Shown in pieces: positions 1 through 6,870 of a stretch of 27,231 bases of DNA. Position 1 is the stretch's first letter. Each line of letters opens with the position of its first letter. This DNA is from JARFVT01 sp036677425 (GTDB lineage Bacteria; Pseudomonadota; Alphaproteobacteria; UBA8366; Aestuariispiraceae), in assembly GCA_036677425.1 (NCBI GenBank), contig JARFVT010000003.1, positions 1 to 27,231 of the forward strand, in the 5' to 3' direction. The notes under the pieces were generated by a model. It had not been told where the DNA came from, searched no databases, and worked only from the letters and a program-made list of their open reading frames with translations. A program made the translations under genes and the position numbers.

Positions 1-11
1 CGAATTTTTTA

Positions 12-65
12 TATTTTACACCTAACGGCGGCGGGCGGTCGTATCTTTTTATCATTGCACTAAGC
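12..65 (+). repeat. Left copy of a two-block dispersed repeat
   Basis: Two blocks, 12-36 and 44-65, recur as reverse complements near the right edge of the window. Block 1 matches 27082-27106 at 24 of 25 positions and block 2 matches 27019-27040 at 21 of 22. The gap between blocks is 7 bases here and 41 bases on the right, so the copies have diverged by an indel. No function is visible. It is probably part of the same dispersed repeat family as the hairpin units at 151-301. Confidence 0.7.
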
Positions 66-150
66 TTACGCTTCGCGTGCTCACACTTGTTCGCTCTCGC
101 ATTAAAAAATGCTCGCTACAAATACAAACACTTGCGTATATCGTTCTAGC

Positions 151-301
151 AAACCCCGAGTGGCTTTAGCCGCGACGACGCGTTTGCGTTAAATAGAAAA
201 GGCTAAAACCCCGAGTGGCTTTAGCCGCGACGACGTATTTGCGTAAGATAATAAAGCTAAGCAAATCCCGAGTGGCTTTAGCCACGACGACGTATTTGCG
301 T
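151..301 (+). repeat. Three tandem copies of a REP-like hairpin unit
   Basis: A 39-base unit occurs at 151-189, 206-244 and 263-301, with periods of 55 and 57 bases. Each unit has a conserved left flank (CCCCGAG or TCCCGAG), a 5-bp stem with a short loop, and a right flank GACGACG followed by TTTGCGT. The stem is GTGGC/GCCGC in the first two units and GTGGC/GCCAC in the third. A fourth unit in inverted orientation at 27129-27166 has a different stem, GCAAC/GTTGC, with the same flanks. Base pairing is therefore kept while the sequence changes, which argues for a selected hairpin such as a REP-type element. No RAYT transposase gene is seen in the window. Confidence 0.75.
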
Positions 302-342
302 AAAATAATAAATAGAGTAACCAACTTTATAAGGATTAATTC

Positions 343-1827
343 ATGGGCGGCACTAAATCTAATATTGAACTAATAACACAGGATAAAAAAGAACAAAAAG
401 GGTATAAAAAACATGAGGATGATAATTTTATATCAAATTCACAAAGTGAGAAACCAAAATATGACAGGAGAAACGGTAATATATTAGAACAACAGGCAGG
501 TAAAAATCCACTTTACGATAAATCACCAAGTGATAAGTCATTTAATGACAAAACATTAAATAGCGAGCTATCTAATAGCTGGCTAGCCAGCAGGAAGGTT
601 CAAAAGAATAATCGGTTGTCAAACAGCAACATATTATACGAAAAACCATATCAATATGAGCCACCCCCTATAAAGCCAATAAAAAAACCAAAGCCACAAT
701 CAAATCCATTTCCAAATCCATATGGTAATCACCGGCCTGATTTTGGAATGCCACCAATATCAAAAATTACCCAGATATTAAAAAAACTAAAACCAAGGAA
801 AAAACCGCTTAATTCATTCGTGCTAGAAGCTATTAAATTATTGGGTGGTAGGGGGCAGGTGAATACTCCACTTACCAAGCAACATGGTGAAAAGCTAATA
901 TCTGCACGGCATGATTTACCAATGCATGCGCCATTATCAGAAAAACAAAATATATATGATATTGAAGAAAAAGCCTTTGAAACTATGCAAAAACCAAATG
1001 CCACATTAGGCGACTTCTTTAAAAATATCGGTGCGATTGACGATAATGAGCAACAACCAAAGGATAGAAGCGAGGTTCAAAAAGCCCGCATTGATATGGC
1101 AAAAAAACGACGCTTTGCTGAACAACAAATCGAAATGGGCGTAAGCCCTTACCCGCAAATGAAACGGGAAGCAGTGAAAAGCAGGCAGGTTATCACACCC
1201 GAAGGCAATTTACGCCTTGAAACTGTGGATGATGGAAATTCGTATAACCGATATGCGGGCCAACAATATACACAAGCTGATACTGGGATTGTTTCTGACT
1301 CCAATGTATCTACTGAAAGCTCAAACCCTAGAAATATTGATTACCCCGCAACCATCAAAGAAGTTGATACATTTGATTTGTATGATCAATTAGATTTCGA
1401 CCCAGAAGGCGACGGACAATATGATTTTGCAATAGGCAGTCCCTCGGATGCTATTGAAGCAAGAAATCTATCCATTGATGCTGAAAGTATGACTAAGAAA
1501 CTGTTCTCAAATAGTAAAACAGGAACCGATGATGACGCGGATGCTTTTCGTCATGCTTATTGGAGCTATTTAATGGCCCAAGATATTGGGGTGGATGGTT
1601 CTAAAGCAGCGGGTGATGGGCATGAAATTACCAATGTAAATAATGAAGGTCAGCGGTTGATGGATTTATACAATAACAAACTAGGTCGCGAGCTTGCACT
1701 TGATCCAGCAAATAAAGATCGCCCAGCTGAAGAAGTAATTATGGAAGCAGTAAAAAGCGGCAAGCTGCGCCTGTCACCCTTTAGAGTTTATGGAGATGAT
1801 AAAATGTTAAGGTTTCCATGGGAATAG
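343..1827 (+). CDS. Large protein with DUF6973-like C-terminal domain, possible polymorphic toxin
   Basis: The 494-residue product has a low-complexity, Asn/Ser/Lys-rich N-terminus, a Pro/Lys-rich stretch at about 105-140 and a compact C-terminus from about residue 370. The C-terminus carries DADAFRHAYW (398-407), a GHE motif (H427, E428) and MDLYNNKLGR (440-449). This pattern of Arg-His, His-Glu and Asp-x-x-Asn-Asn is what I know from DUF6973, a domain found at the C-terminus of polymorphic toxins and phage or prophage proteins. There is no signal peptide. The start is supported by AAGGA at 331-335, seven bases upstream. A membrane protein and a lipoprotein lie convergently downstream and could be immunity partners (inference). 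A non-toxin role is possible; the family assignment is from motif memory only. Confidence 0.6.
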   Translation: MGGTKSNIELITQDKKEQKGYKKHEDDNFISNSQSEKPKYDRRNGNILEQQAGKNPLYDKSPSDKSFNDKTLNSELSNSWLASRKVQKNNRLSNSNILYEKPYQYEPPPIKPIKKPKPQSNPFPNPYGNHRPDFGMPPISKITQILKKLKPRKKPLNSFVLEAIKLLGGRGQVNTPLTKQHGEKLISARHDLPMHAPLSEKQNIYDIEEKAFETMQKPNATLGDFFKNIGAIDDNEQQPKDRSEVQKARIDMAKKRRFAEQQIEMGVSPYPQMKREAVKSRQVITPEGNLRLETVDDGNSYNRYAGQQYTQADTGIVSDSNVSTESSNPRNIDYPATIKEVDTFDLYDQLDFDPEGDGQYDFAIGSPSDAIEARNLSIDAESMTKKLFSNSKTGTDDDADAFRHAYWSYLMAQDIGVDGSKAAGDGHEITNVNNEGQRLMDLYNNKLGRELALDPANKDRPAEEVIMEAVKSGKLRLSPFRVYGDDKMLRFPWE

Positions 1828-1846
1828 CTGAACTATAGTAAAGGGC

Positions 1847-1865
1847 GCAAAGACTAATTCTTTGC
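1847..1865. terminator. Hairpin between convergent genes
   Basis: GCAAAGA (1847-1853) pairs with TCTTTGC (1859-1865) around a 5-base loop. An outer AAAGG/CCTTT pairing extends the stem with a small interior loop. It lies between the ends of two convergent genes. No long T-run follows on either strand, so intrinsic termination is only plausible. Confidence 0.35.
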
Positions 1866-2306
1866 TTCCTTTACAGTCGGCTTTAGTAGTAAAAAAATAG
1901 GTACCAAAAGCAAGATAATATAAGAAAGAAGCCAAATATTTCTGAACAAATGATCATCAAATTGGATGTTGATGATGCCATGTGGGTGGAAAATAAATGC
2001 CACCCAAGAAGTAATGGCAACCCATATCGTGAGGTATTTGGGGCTGTTCATAACAGGATTCTGTTTTAAAGCCATATTGAGAAGCGATAATAGAACTAGG
2101 TAACCAAACATTACCGATGATAATGTGCAGAAATACCAAACGTAATCGAGTATGGTGCTATCTGCATAAGGTTCGTGAAACCATGTAAATTCAGCCATAA
2201 TAATGCTATCTGGGTGCCTAATGATTGCAATGAATGCAAAAGTAAGCCCAAGTGTGATTTTAAATATACTAGCAATAATTTTGTTCAACGCAAACCCCCA
2301 TTTCAT
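1854..2306 (-). CDS. Four-helix inner-membrane protein of unknown function
   Basis: From the ATG at 2306 the product has 150 residues with four hydrophobic segments: IIASIFKITLGLTFAFIAII near the N-terminus, one around YVWYFCTLSSVMFGYLVLL, one around WVAITSWVAFIF, and a C-terminal IWLLSYIILLLVPIFLLL, followed by a Lys-rich tail. I recognise no family. The reading frame is open to an ATG at 2354 (166 residues), but that start would give an 86-base overlap with the upstream lipoprotein gene. The shorter start gives a more typical membrane-protein N-terminus and a 38-base overlap. Neither start has a clear ribosome binding site, so translation may be coupled to the upstream gene. Position next to the DUF6973-like gene makes a membrane immunity role conceivable. 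Confidence 0.55.
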   Translation of the reverse strand: MKWGFALNKIIASIFKITLGLTFAFIAIIRHPDSIIMAEFTWFHEPYADSTILDYVWYFCTLSSVMFGYLVLLSLLNMALKQNPVMNSPKYLTIWVAITSWVAFIFHPHGIINIQFDDHLFRNIWLLSYIILLLVPIFLLLKPTVKEAKN

Positions 2307-2577
2307 GCATACGGCTTCGCCATAATCTTTTAGTATCTTCATCAGCAAAAACATTTGATTTATCGTCTATATCGGTTAATTTTATTGCGGTTTTGCAATC
2401 GCCATCATCAATAGCGCGAATAATTTCCCCTTGCTGATCTAGCTTTTCCGCTGTGGCATAATAATTAATAAATGCGATAGGTACGATTTTTGTTGGGTAA
2501 TAAATATCATCAGCACAACCTGTTATAATGCCGAAAAATGCACAAGCTATAATAGGATGTAAAATTGCTTTAATCAT
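2269..2577 (-). CDS. Small putative lipoprotein
   Basis: The 102-residue product begins with a short hydrophobic segment ending in ITGC, a lipobox-like motif with the acceptor Cys at about residue 21. This predicts a mature lipoprotein of about 80 residues anchored at the cell envelope. The mature part is acidic and contains further Cys residues (in DGDCK, MGVCVEQNYC) that could form a disulfide. No family is recognised. It overlaps the start of the downstream membrane-protein gene, so the two probably form one transcription unit read toward the DUF6973-like gene. No strong ribosome binding site is seen. Confidence 0.6.
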   Translation of the reverse strand: MIKAILHPIIACAFFGIITGCADDIYYPTKIVPIAFINYYATAEKLDQQGEIIRAIDDGDCKTAIKLTDIDDKSNVFADEDTKRLWRSRMHEMGVCVEQNYC

Positions 2578-2649
2578 AATCTAACTATAGTTGTTAATGT
2601 CAAATCATCAAAGCATTTTTAAACTGTTTATGAGATTACAAGGCATAAA

Positions 2650-3195
2650 ATGGGTGGTATTTTACAAAACGATGCAAAAAAATATTCAGATATTTATATA
2701 AATATGCTGGAAAAACCAGGCATTCCTTTTGTCGAATATGACCCTAAAGGGGCTGCTATTCAGGATAAATTTGAAAAAGGCAAGCTTCAAAATGCCTTGG
2801 AGCTAGGGTTTGATGTCGCCTCATTAACATCTGTGGGCAAGACAGTACGCGCCGCTGGTCAAATATTTAAAGCAGTAACGATGGTGGGGCGAACGGGTAA
2901 TATTTTAAGATCAGGAGCGAATGCCAGAAATATTGAATTTGATCGGGCGTTAAAATCGGCAAATATCGATCAAACAAACCCAGTTGCAATTAATAAGTTT
3001 TTTACGAATAATCCAACCGCATTGCAAAAAATTAAAATGGAGGGTTTGCGGCAAGTTGGGGTTGAAGTCGTTGGTGGTAAAATATCGGGGGCTATTGCCA
3101 AAAAACTATCAAATGGCGATGCGATAGCGGAGAAAATGTTGGAGAAAGTAATTAGTAAAACAAGCGAAGCGTATACAGATCCCAAGGTTAAATAA
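2650..3195 (+). CDS. Hypothetical protein, possible effector fragment
   Basis: The 181-residue product has no signal peptide. A moderately hydrophobic region around residues 53-85 (ALELGFDVASLTSVGKTVRA onward) and a Gly/Val/Ile-rich segment around 135-150 suggest amphipathic helices. The C-terminus is Lys-rich. It starts with MGG, as does the DUF6973-like protein at 343, which might mean both derive from a related cassette, though three residues prove little. I do not recognise a family. The start has a weak AAGG about seven bases upstream. A hairpin just past the stop could terminate it. It may be the remnant of a longer toxin or effector whose catalytic part is missing. Confidence 0.5.
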   Translation: MGGILQNDAKKYSDIYINMLEKPGIPFVEYDPKGAAIQDKFEKGKLQNALELGFDVASLTSVGKTVRAAGQIFKAVTMVGRTGNILRSGANARNIEFDRALKSANIDQTNPVAINKFFTNNPTALQKIKMEGLRQVGVEVVGGKISGAIAKKLSNGDAIAEKMLEKVISKTSEAYTDPKVK

Positions 3196-3197
3196 AG

Positions 3198-3683
3198 TCA
3201 TAGCAGGGGGTGTGATGTACACACTCCCTTTCTTGCTTTGTTTTTGGCGGCGGTTAAAAGTGAAGTAGGAATCTTTTTTCTTTTTAATTCCTCAATCATT
3301 TTTGATGCATAATAATTTTCTTTTAAAAAAGATAAATATAACCAACATAAACCTTCATTAATATAAATTTTTGTTAAATCACCCGATAATAGAATTTTAC
3401 TTAAACTGAATTCACTGCCACCTGTTCCAATTGCTGTATTTGCAGATTTTAAATACCATTTCTGGGATTCTATTAAATCAATTTTTACATGATACCCTAG
3501 CTTATACATATATCCTATTTTATGTTGTGCCTCAGCATCGCCCGCCTCTGCCAATGGTAACCACTCGTTATAAGCAGTTTGATAATCGCCCGCATCATAA
3601 GCGGCTTTTCCCGCTTTATAATCGGCAAATGCTGCATTTCCCATAAATAAGATAACAGTGATAATTATATTAATCAGACACAT
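3198..3683 (-). CDS. Secreted Sel1-repeat (TPR-like) protein
   Basis: The 161-residue product has an N-terminal hydrophobic signal segment ending near NAAFA (cleavage around residue 20). It is followed by Sel1/TPR-type helices: AAYDAGDYQTAYNEWLPLAE and AGDAEAQHKIGYMYKLGY, then ESQKWYLKSA. These match the Sel1-like repeat consensus (G-x-Y-x-x-A, G-x-x-x-A-Q-x-x-L-G-x-x-Y). Such proteins are periplasmic or exported scaffolds for protein-protein contacts. They are often found beside polymorphic toxin and secretion loci, which would fit the neighbours here (inference). The start is supported by GGGAGA about six bases upstream. The C-terminal half departs from the consensus. Confidence 0.75.
   Translation of the reverse strand: MCLINIIITVILFMGNAAFADYKAGKAAYDAGDYQTAYNEWLPLAEAGDAEAQHKIGYMYKLGYHVKIDLIESQKWYLKSANTAIGTGGSEFSLSKILLSGDLTKIYINEGLCWLYLSFLKENYYASKMIEELKRKKIPTSLLTAAKNKARKGVCTSHPLL
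3206..3228 (+). terminator. Probable rho-independent terminator
   Basis: A 9-bp stem containing one G-T pair, 3206-3214 with 3220-3228 around loop ATGTA, is followed by TTTCTTGCTTT. It begins 11 bases after the stop of the preceding plus-strand gene and lies inside the 3' end of the convergent Sel1-repeat gene. Confidence 0.5.
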
Positions 3684-3883
3684 TAAATTCTCCCAATATG
3701 ATTAATATTATATAATAAAAACTTATATTTTTCAAGTCATGGTTGTGGGGGTATATTTGAATATATCGAAGTTTTTTATAACCAAAACAGAATGCATGTT
3801 GCAAATAATTATCAAGCATCAATAGAATATGAAAACTGTGCTAAAAAACGTTGACACATCATACTTTTCCTATCCAATTAAAG

Positions 3884-4201
3884 TTAACCCCAAAGCTTTT
3901 TCTGATCTTCTTCGCTTAAGTTATTTGAATGCTCAAATTTTGGTTTAATAATTTCAAAAACTTTATCTTTATTATTTGATGTGGTTTTTTTGATAGTTGC
4001 AGCTGCAAAAAAAGGACCGTCTTTGATAAATTTTGATGCATATCTATAAAATGTTCGCTCACCAACAGTTATTTTTTTTTGTTCAAAAAGAATCTTGAAC
4101 ACCGTTGTTAGATTTTGATTTTCAACAAAAAGATTTTGTATTTCTGAGGCAAGAGCTAAAACTTCAGCCTTTCCTGCACCCCATGCTTTTTTATTTTTCA
4201 T
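3884..4201 (-). CDS. TraK-like oriT accessory protein
   Basis: The 105-residue basic product has KAEVLALASEIQNLFVENQN, then TTVFKILFEQKKITVGERTFYRYA. This resembles the IncP TraK family layout: a long helix, then 'I-W-x-x-L-x-x-x-x-x-I-x-x-x-Y-x-T-F-x-x-Y'. In RP4, TraK binds and wraps DNA beside the nick site to help relaxosome assembly. Here the gene reads away from the oriT at 4386-4423, with the repeats at 4256-4377 between, the same arrangement as traK relative to oriT in RP4. The start has AAGGAG at a good distance. Similarity is by pattern only, so a different small DNA-binding protein cannot be excluded. Confidence 0.6.
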   Translation of the reverse strand: MKNKKAWGAGKAEVLALASEIQNLFVENQNLTTVFKILFEQKKITVGERTFYRYASKFIKDGPFFAAATIKKTTSNNKDKVFEIIKPKFEHSNNLSEEDQKKLWG

Positions 4202-4255
4202 GCATTACTCCTTATAGTTTAAATGTAATTTTTAAGTTATATTTTTAGTTGTTTA

Positions 4256-4377
4256 TTTGCCTATCTTGGCCTGTCTTTGCCTAAAATTTAACTACAATAG
4301 CATGTTTTACCTAAGATTGCCATAGTTTGCCTAAGGTTGCCTAAGTCCACTACATTCTTTGCCTATGTTGGCCTGTC
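4256..4377. repeat. Iteron-like TTGCCTA repeats beside oriT
   Basis: A 20-base unit TTTGCCTATSTTGGCCTGTC (S is C or G) is present at 4256-4275 and 4358-4377, differing at one base. Between them are partial units: TTTGCCTAAAA, TTACCTAAG, TTTGCCTAAGGTTGCCTAAG. The array ends about ten bases from the predicted nick site and lies between it and the TraK-like gene. A binding array for the TraK-like protein is the simplest reading. Replication iterons are an alternative. Confidence 0.7.
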
Positions 4378-4385
4378 GTTTAGAT

Positions 4386-4423
4386 GGCAGGATAGGTGAA
4401 GTGTACCCACTTTCACACCTGCC
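4386..4423 (-). other. oriT: IncP/RP4-type origin of transfer (oriT) nick region
   Basis: On the minus strand this reads CACTTCACCTATCCTGCC, which matches the RP4/RK2 nick region (CTTCACCTATCCTG, nick, C) over its whole core. The predicted nick lies on the minus strand between 4388 and 4387. The core sits in an imperfect inverted repeat: GGCAGG at 4386-4391 pairs with CCTGCC at 4418-4423, and GGTGAAGTG pairs imperfectly with CACTTTCACACC inside it. In RP4 a similar inverted repeat next to the nick is the TraJ site. TraJ-like and TraK-like genes flank it. No relaxase gene is in the window, so transfer would need one elsewhere. Confidence 0.85.
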
Positions 4424-4523
4424 ATTATCCAATGGTTTTATTCGCATTACATGCTCAACAAATATAAATTGATGATTTTGGTTAATTTTAACCAAATAGA
4501 TACGGCATAGAAAAATTTAGATG

Positions 4524-4555
4524 AAAAAGCTGGTGTCGTTATAACCGACACCAGC
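4524..4555 (-). terminator. Rho-independent terminator, minus strand
   Basis: A perfect 10-bp stem, 4529-4538 with 4546-4555 around a 7-base loop, is followed on the minus strand by TTTTT. It would end transcripts from the TraJ-like operon before they enter oriT. Confidence 0.75.
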
Positions 4556-4850
4556 GAAAAAATACGGAAATGGCTATTAAAAGCTTAGATGAAGATGCGA
4601 AGATTATAACTAATCATGATACCCTTGGCGGCAAGAGTAAAAGAAACAGCCTGATAAGAAAAATTTAGTAAGATAAAACTAAACTAAAAATGGCCATCAC
4701 TAATTTATCTTTATTACTCGTGCGGCCAAAGTAGTTTAAAATTGTTGATTATTAATTTCTTTTCATTATTTGGCGAAATGACTAAGATTTATTTTTGCTG
4801 TGCTATGTAAATCTTGCGTAGCTTTTTGTAAAAGAGATAGCAAATTAAGT
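4556..4850. other. Intergenic stretch without recognised gene
   Basis: Between the terminator and the small gene at 4851 I see no convincing gene. A 32-codon plus-strand frame at 4570-4668, starting MAIKSLDEDAK and ending in a basic tail, has GGAA just upstream. It is too short to support as a gene. Confidence 0.4.
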
Positions 4851-5084
4851 TTATTTATTAAGCCAGTCTTCGCCATATTCTTGATCCGCCCTTGATGTGT
4901 CTAAGCCCATTTCTCTGATCCAATCAGCACCATTGACTTTTTTACAAGCCATTAAGGCATCTGCTGGTGCTTTTATTTTCTTTGCAGCTGCATAAAAAGC
5001 ATCATCATCACCGCTTTTAGATGCGGCTAACATTGCTTCACAATTTGCAAAACGGTTTTTTCTTTCTTGTTCGCTTAAAGGCAT
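4851..5084 (-). CDS. Small protein in the TraJ-like operon
   Basis: The 77-residue, mostly helical, Ala- and Asp-rich product contains two Cys (NCEAML, MACKKV) spaced about 33 residues apart and ends DQEYGEDWLNK. I do not recognise the family. Its ATG lies one base after the stop of the TraJ-like gene, and GGAG sits inside the end of that gene seven bases upstream, so translation is probably coupled. Operon position suggests a role in mobilization or its control, but the sequence itself gives no direct evidence of function. Confidence 0.65.
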   Translation of the reverse strand: MPLSEQERKNRFANCEAMLAASKSGDDDAFYAAAKKIKAPADALMACKKVNGADWIREMGLDTSRADQEYGEDWLNK

Positions 5085-5085
5085 T

Positions 5086-5460
5086 TTACAGCTCCATAAT
5101 TTTAGTTTCTAATCTATTTTTCGTGGTTTCTATATTAAAAATAATTTGTTTTATATCCAATGATAATCTTTTGGTTATTTCAGGGTTTTCATTATCTAAT
5201 GCCATTTTTAATAAATTGCCAAGCCTCGCTAAATCAGCATTAACCTTTAATAAATCTGTTACGGTTTTGGCATTGCCTAAAACTGGTAATTTTGTACCTG
5301 TTATTACTCTTCTGATATATTCTGATGCAGACAAACAAACTTTAGTTGCGTTATTTTGAACCATTTTTTTATCGTCTGGCGATATATACAGCCTCATTGC
5401 AACTCGTTTCATTCGTTTATCTTTCAAATAATAATGGCAAGGCATTTGCTTTGTCATCAC
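5086..5460 (-). CDS. TraJ/MobC-like relaxosome protein
   Basis: The product (124 residues from the GTG at 5460; an internal ATG at 5412 gives 108) has a ribbon-helix-helix-like N-terminus (MRLYISPDDKKMVQNNATKV), then the typical CLSASEYIRRVITGTKLP and the C-terminal NADLARLGNLLKMAL. The sequence 'L-S-x-S-x-Y-I-R' followed by 'V-N-x-D-L-x-R-L-G-N-L-L-K' is characteristic of IncP TraJ/MobC-type proteins. These bind the inverted repeat at oriT and guide the relaxase. The matching nick region lies 660 bases away. Unlike RP4, this gene reads toward oriT rather than away, and no traI relaxase follows it, so the module has been rearranged or has lost its relaxase. Confidence 0.75.
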   Translation of the reverse strand: MMTKQMPCHYYLKDKRMKRVAMRLYISPDDKKMVQNNATKVCLSASEYIRRVITGTKLPVLGNAKTVTDLLKVNADLARLGNLLKMALDNENPEITKRLSLDIKQIIFNIETTKNRLETKIMEL

Positions 5461-5592
5461 CAGTTTAGTTTAATTACTCGAGCAGCTTTGGTACGTTTGG
5501 ATACTGATTTTATAGTCATATTCTATATTATGCAACTATATCAATATGTTCCATAGAAGCTGGCGATTTACAATGTGAGGGTTTATTGGTAT

Positions 5593-5628
5593 TGCTATAA
5601 AGGTTTTTATGATGTATTATAGCATCAT
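5593..5628. promoter_or_regulatory. Candidate ParD operator
   Basis: Two overlapping inverted repeats precede parD: TGCTATAA (5593-5600) with TTATAGCA (5617-5624), and ATGATG (5609-5614) with CATCAT (5623-5628). They lie 30-65 bases upstream of the start codon, where ParD-type antitoxins bind to repress their own operon. Inferred from position and symmetry. Confidence 0.45.
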
Positions 5629-5658
5629 ATTTACATCACTATGTTTGGAGGTAAAGAT

Positions 5659-5919
5659 ATGACCAGAGCAAGTATTTCAATTTCCACTCCTAATGACGAA
5701 TGGATTCAATCCCAAATTAAAAGCGAAGAATTTTCAAGTCGGAGCGAGGTCTTGAATGACCTCATTCGTAAAGCTAGAAAAGAGCAAGACGAAGTTGAAT
5801 ATATACGTGCTGCATTGATTGAGGGCGAAAAAAGCGGCTTTTCAAGACGTACGCCCGAAGATGTGAAAAAAACCGTTATTAAAAGATTGCAAGATAATGG
5901 TAAATTACCGCATAAATGA
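5659..5919 (+). CDS. parD: ParD-family antitoxin
   Basis: From the ATG at 5659 the product has 86 residues: a ribbon-helix-helix N-terminus (ASISISTPNDEWIQSQIKSE, then FSSRSEVLNDLIRKARKE) and a charged C-terminal tail that in the family wraps the ParE toxin. The start at 5659 is preferred over 5641 because GGAGG at 5647-5651 is spaced seven bases before it and lies inside the longer frame. The toxin gene overlaps its 3' end, as is usual, but is truncated. The antitoxin is thus an orphan: it may still repress its promoter or neutralise a ParE encoded elsewhere. Confidence 0.85.
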   Translation: MTRASISISTPNDEWIQSQIKSEEFSSRSEVLNDLIRKARKEQDEVEYIRAALIEGEKSGFSRRTPEDVKKTVIKRLQDNGKLPHK

Positions 5920-6010
5920 TACGGCACTTGACGATCTTGATCAAATTTATGAATATGGAATTTTAACGTTCGGTTTACAACAGGCCGCCAAGACCCACGC
6001 CGAGCGTTAG
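5897..6010 (+). pseudogene. Truncated ParE toxin
   Basis: The frame starts at an ATG overlapping the 3' end of parD and reads MVNYRINDTALDDLDQIYEY, then GILTFGLQQA, before stopping after 37 codons. This matches the N-terminal third of ParE (helix with D-L-x-x-I-x-x-Y and F-G-x-x-Q-A), whose usual length is 95-100 residues. The catalytic or gyrase-poisoning C-terminal part is missing, and IS3-family debris follows directly. The break is probably an insertion plus deletion. The fragment is not expected to be toxic. Confidence 0.75.
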
Positions 6011-6068
6011 AGAAATATTGATATGATAGCGTTCAAAATACTTATTATTTAACCATTTTGGTGGGCCT

Positions 6069-6237
6069 AAAATCTTTAATACCGATCAAGGCAGTCAGTT
6101 CATATCTTGGCAATTGGATCAACTTTTACAATACAGAGCGCCCGCATAAAGTTCATTGTGGTTTAACGCCCGATGTAATATATTGGAACAAATTAAACAA
6201 TCAACCCAACGATCGGTCAGTCAAAATTGTAGCTTAA
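6069..6237 (+). pseudogene. IS3-family transposase remnant
   Basis: Two pieces of an integrase-core transposase are joined out of frame. The first, from 6069, reads KIFNTDQGSQFISW, holding the second catalytic Asp of the DDE triad. The second, from 6109 in another frame, reads NWINFYNTERPHKVHCGLTP, the C-terminal 'Y-N-x-x-R-P-H-x-x-L-x-x-x-T-P' motif, and ends at 6237. The segment with the catalytic Glu is deleted. About 30 bases downstream, GGGGGCACCTCA may be the terminal repeat of the dead element. It is different from the IS3-family elements at 18995 and 23966. Confidence 0.75.
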
Positions 6238-6307
6238 GTCACTGTCTCATTTTTGGGGGCACCTCAAATTACCAATAAATTCATGCGTATTATTGATATG
6301 GTTTCAT

Positions 6308-6736
6308 TTAGCTTAAGATAAGTTGGTTTAATAGTGTTTTTAATTTTTCCATTTTTTTATTACCAAAGCGGTTATTCACAGTATTGTTTTGAGCGTCGGC
6401 TAGATTCTGTAATTTTAAAAACAGATGATATCCATGCTCAGTTATAAAAATTCTCACTTTTCGCTGGTCAACATTATCTACCAATCGATGTACGTAACCA
6501 TTTGCAACCATTCTATCTATCATTTTCGTTAAAGCAGGCGGGTTCATTAAAACAATCTTAGCTAGATTGCCTGCAATTTGGCCTTTTCTCTCGCTTAAGA
6601 TTTCTAAAATTCGCCAATGCTCTACCTGCATGCCCTCACTTTTAAGGCTTTTCTCTAAATCTAAATGCAGTTTTCTATGCGCCTGCGCCATAAGGTAGGC
6701 AATATAATTTTCGATTTGTTGATCATTTCTTGGCAT
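6308..6736 (-). CDS. MarR-family transcriptional regulator
   Basis: The 142-residue product has the MarR layout: an N-terminal dimerisation helix, then VEHWRILEILSERKGQIAGN, the recognition region MNPPALTKMIDRMVANGYVH, and the wing RLVDNVDQRKVRIFITEHGY, where D-Q-R-K-V is the family wing signature. It is divergent from the amide-utilisation run with a 134-base shared intergenic region. The natural inference is that it controls that operon, responding to an amide or its acid product. A palindrome at 6841-6857 is a candidate operator. No clear ribosome binding site precedes the ATG. Confidence 0.85.
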   Translation of the reverse strand: MPRNDQQIENYIAYLMAQAHRKLHLDLEKSLKSEGMQVEHWRILEILSERKGQIAGNLAKIVLMNPPALTKMIDRMVANGYVHRLVDNVDQRKVRIFITEHGYHLFLKLQNLADAQNNTVNNRFGNKKMEKLKTLLNQLILS

Positions 6737-6840
6737 AAATTTATCTATATAATCTTACAATTTTGCTGCTATATCAATCAAACGGTTAATTTGCAGTATC
6801 TTTTATTTTACTATATACTTAAATTGGAAATTAATTTTGG

Positions 6841-6857
6841 TCAAATGAAATATTTGA
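6841..6857. promoter_or_regulatory. Palindrome, candidate MarR operator
   Basis: TCAAAT (6841-6846) and ATTTGA (6852-6857) form a perfect inverted repeat with a 5-base spacer, 17 bases in all, the usual size of MarR-family sites. It lies just upstream of the ribosome binding site of the AmiC-like gene. Confidence 0.4.
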
Positions 6858-6870
6858 TGGTCGGGAGCTC

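Noticed and set aside
151..301. CRISPR array
   Set aside because: The three units have period 55-57 with highly similar intervening sequence, each contains an internal hairpin, and no cas genes are present.
3792..3866. Short frame MHVANNYQASIEYENCAKKR in the gap before the TraK-like gene
   Set aside because: Only about 24 codons, with no ribosome binding site or family match. It could be the tail of a lost gene but this cannot be supported.
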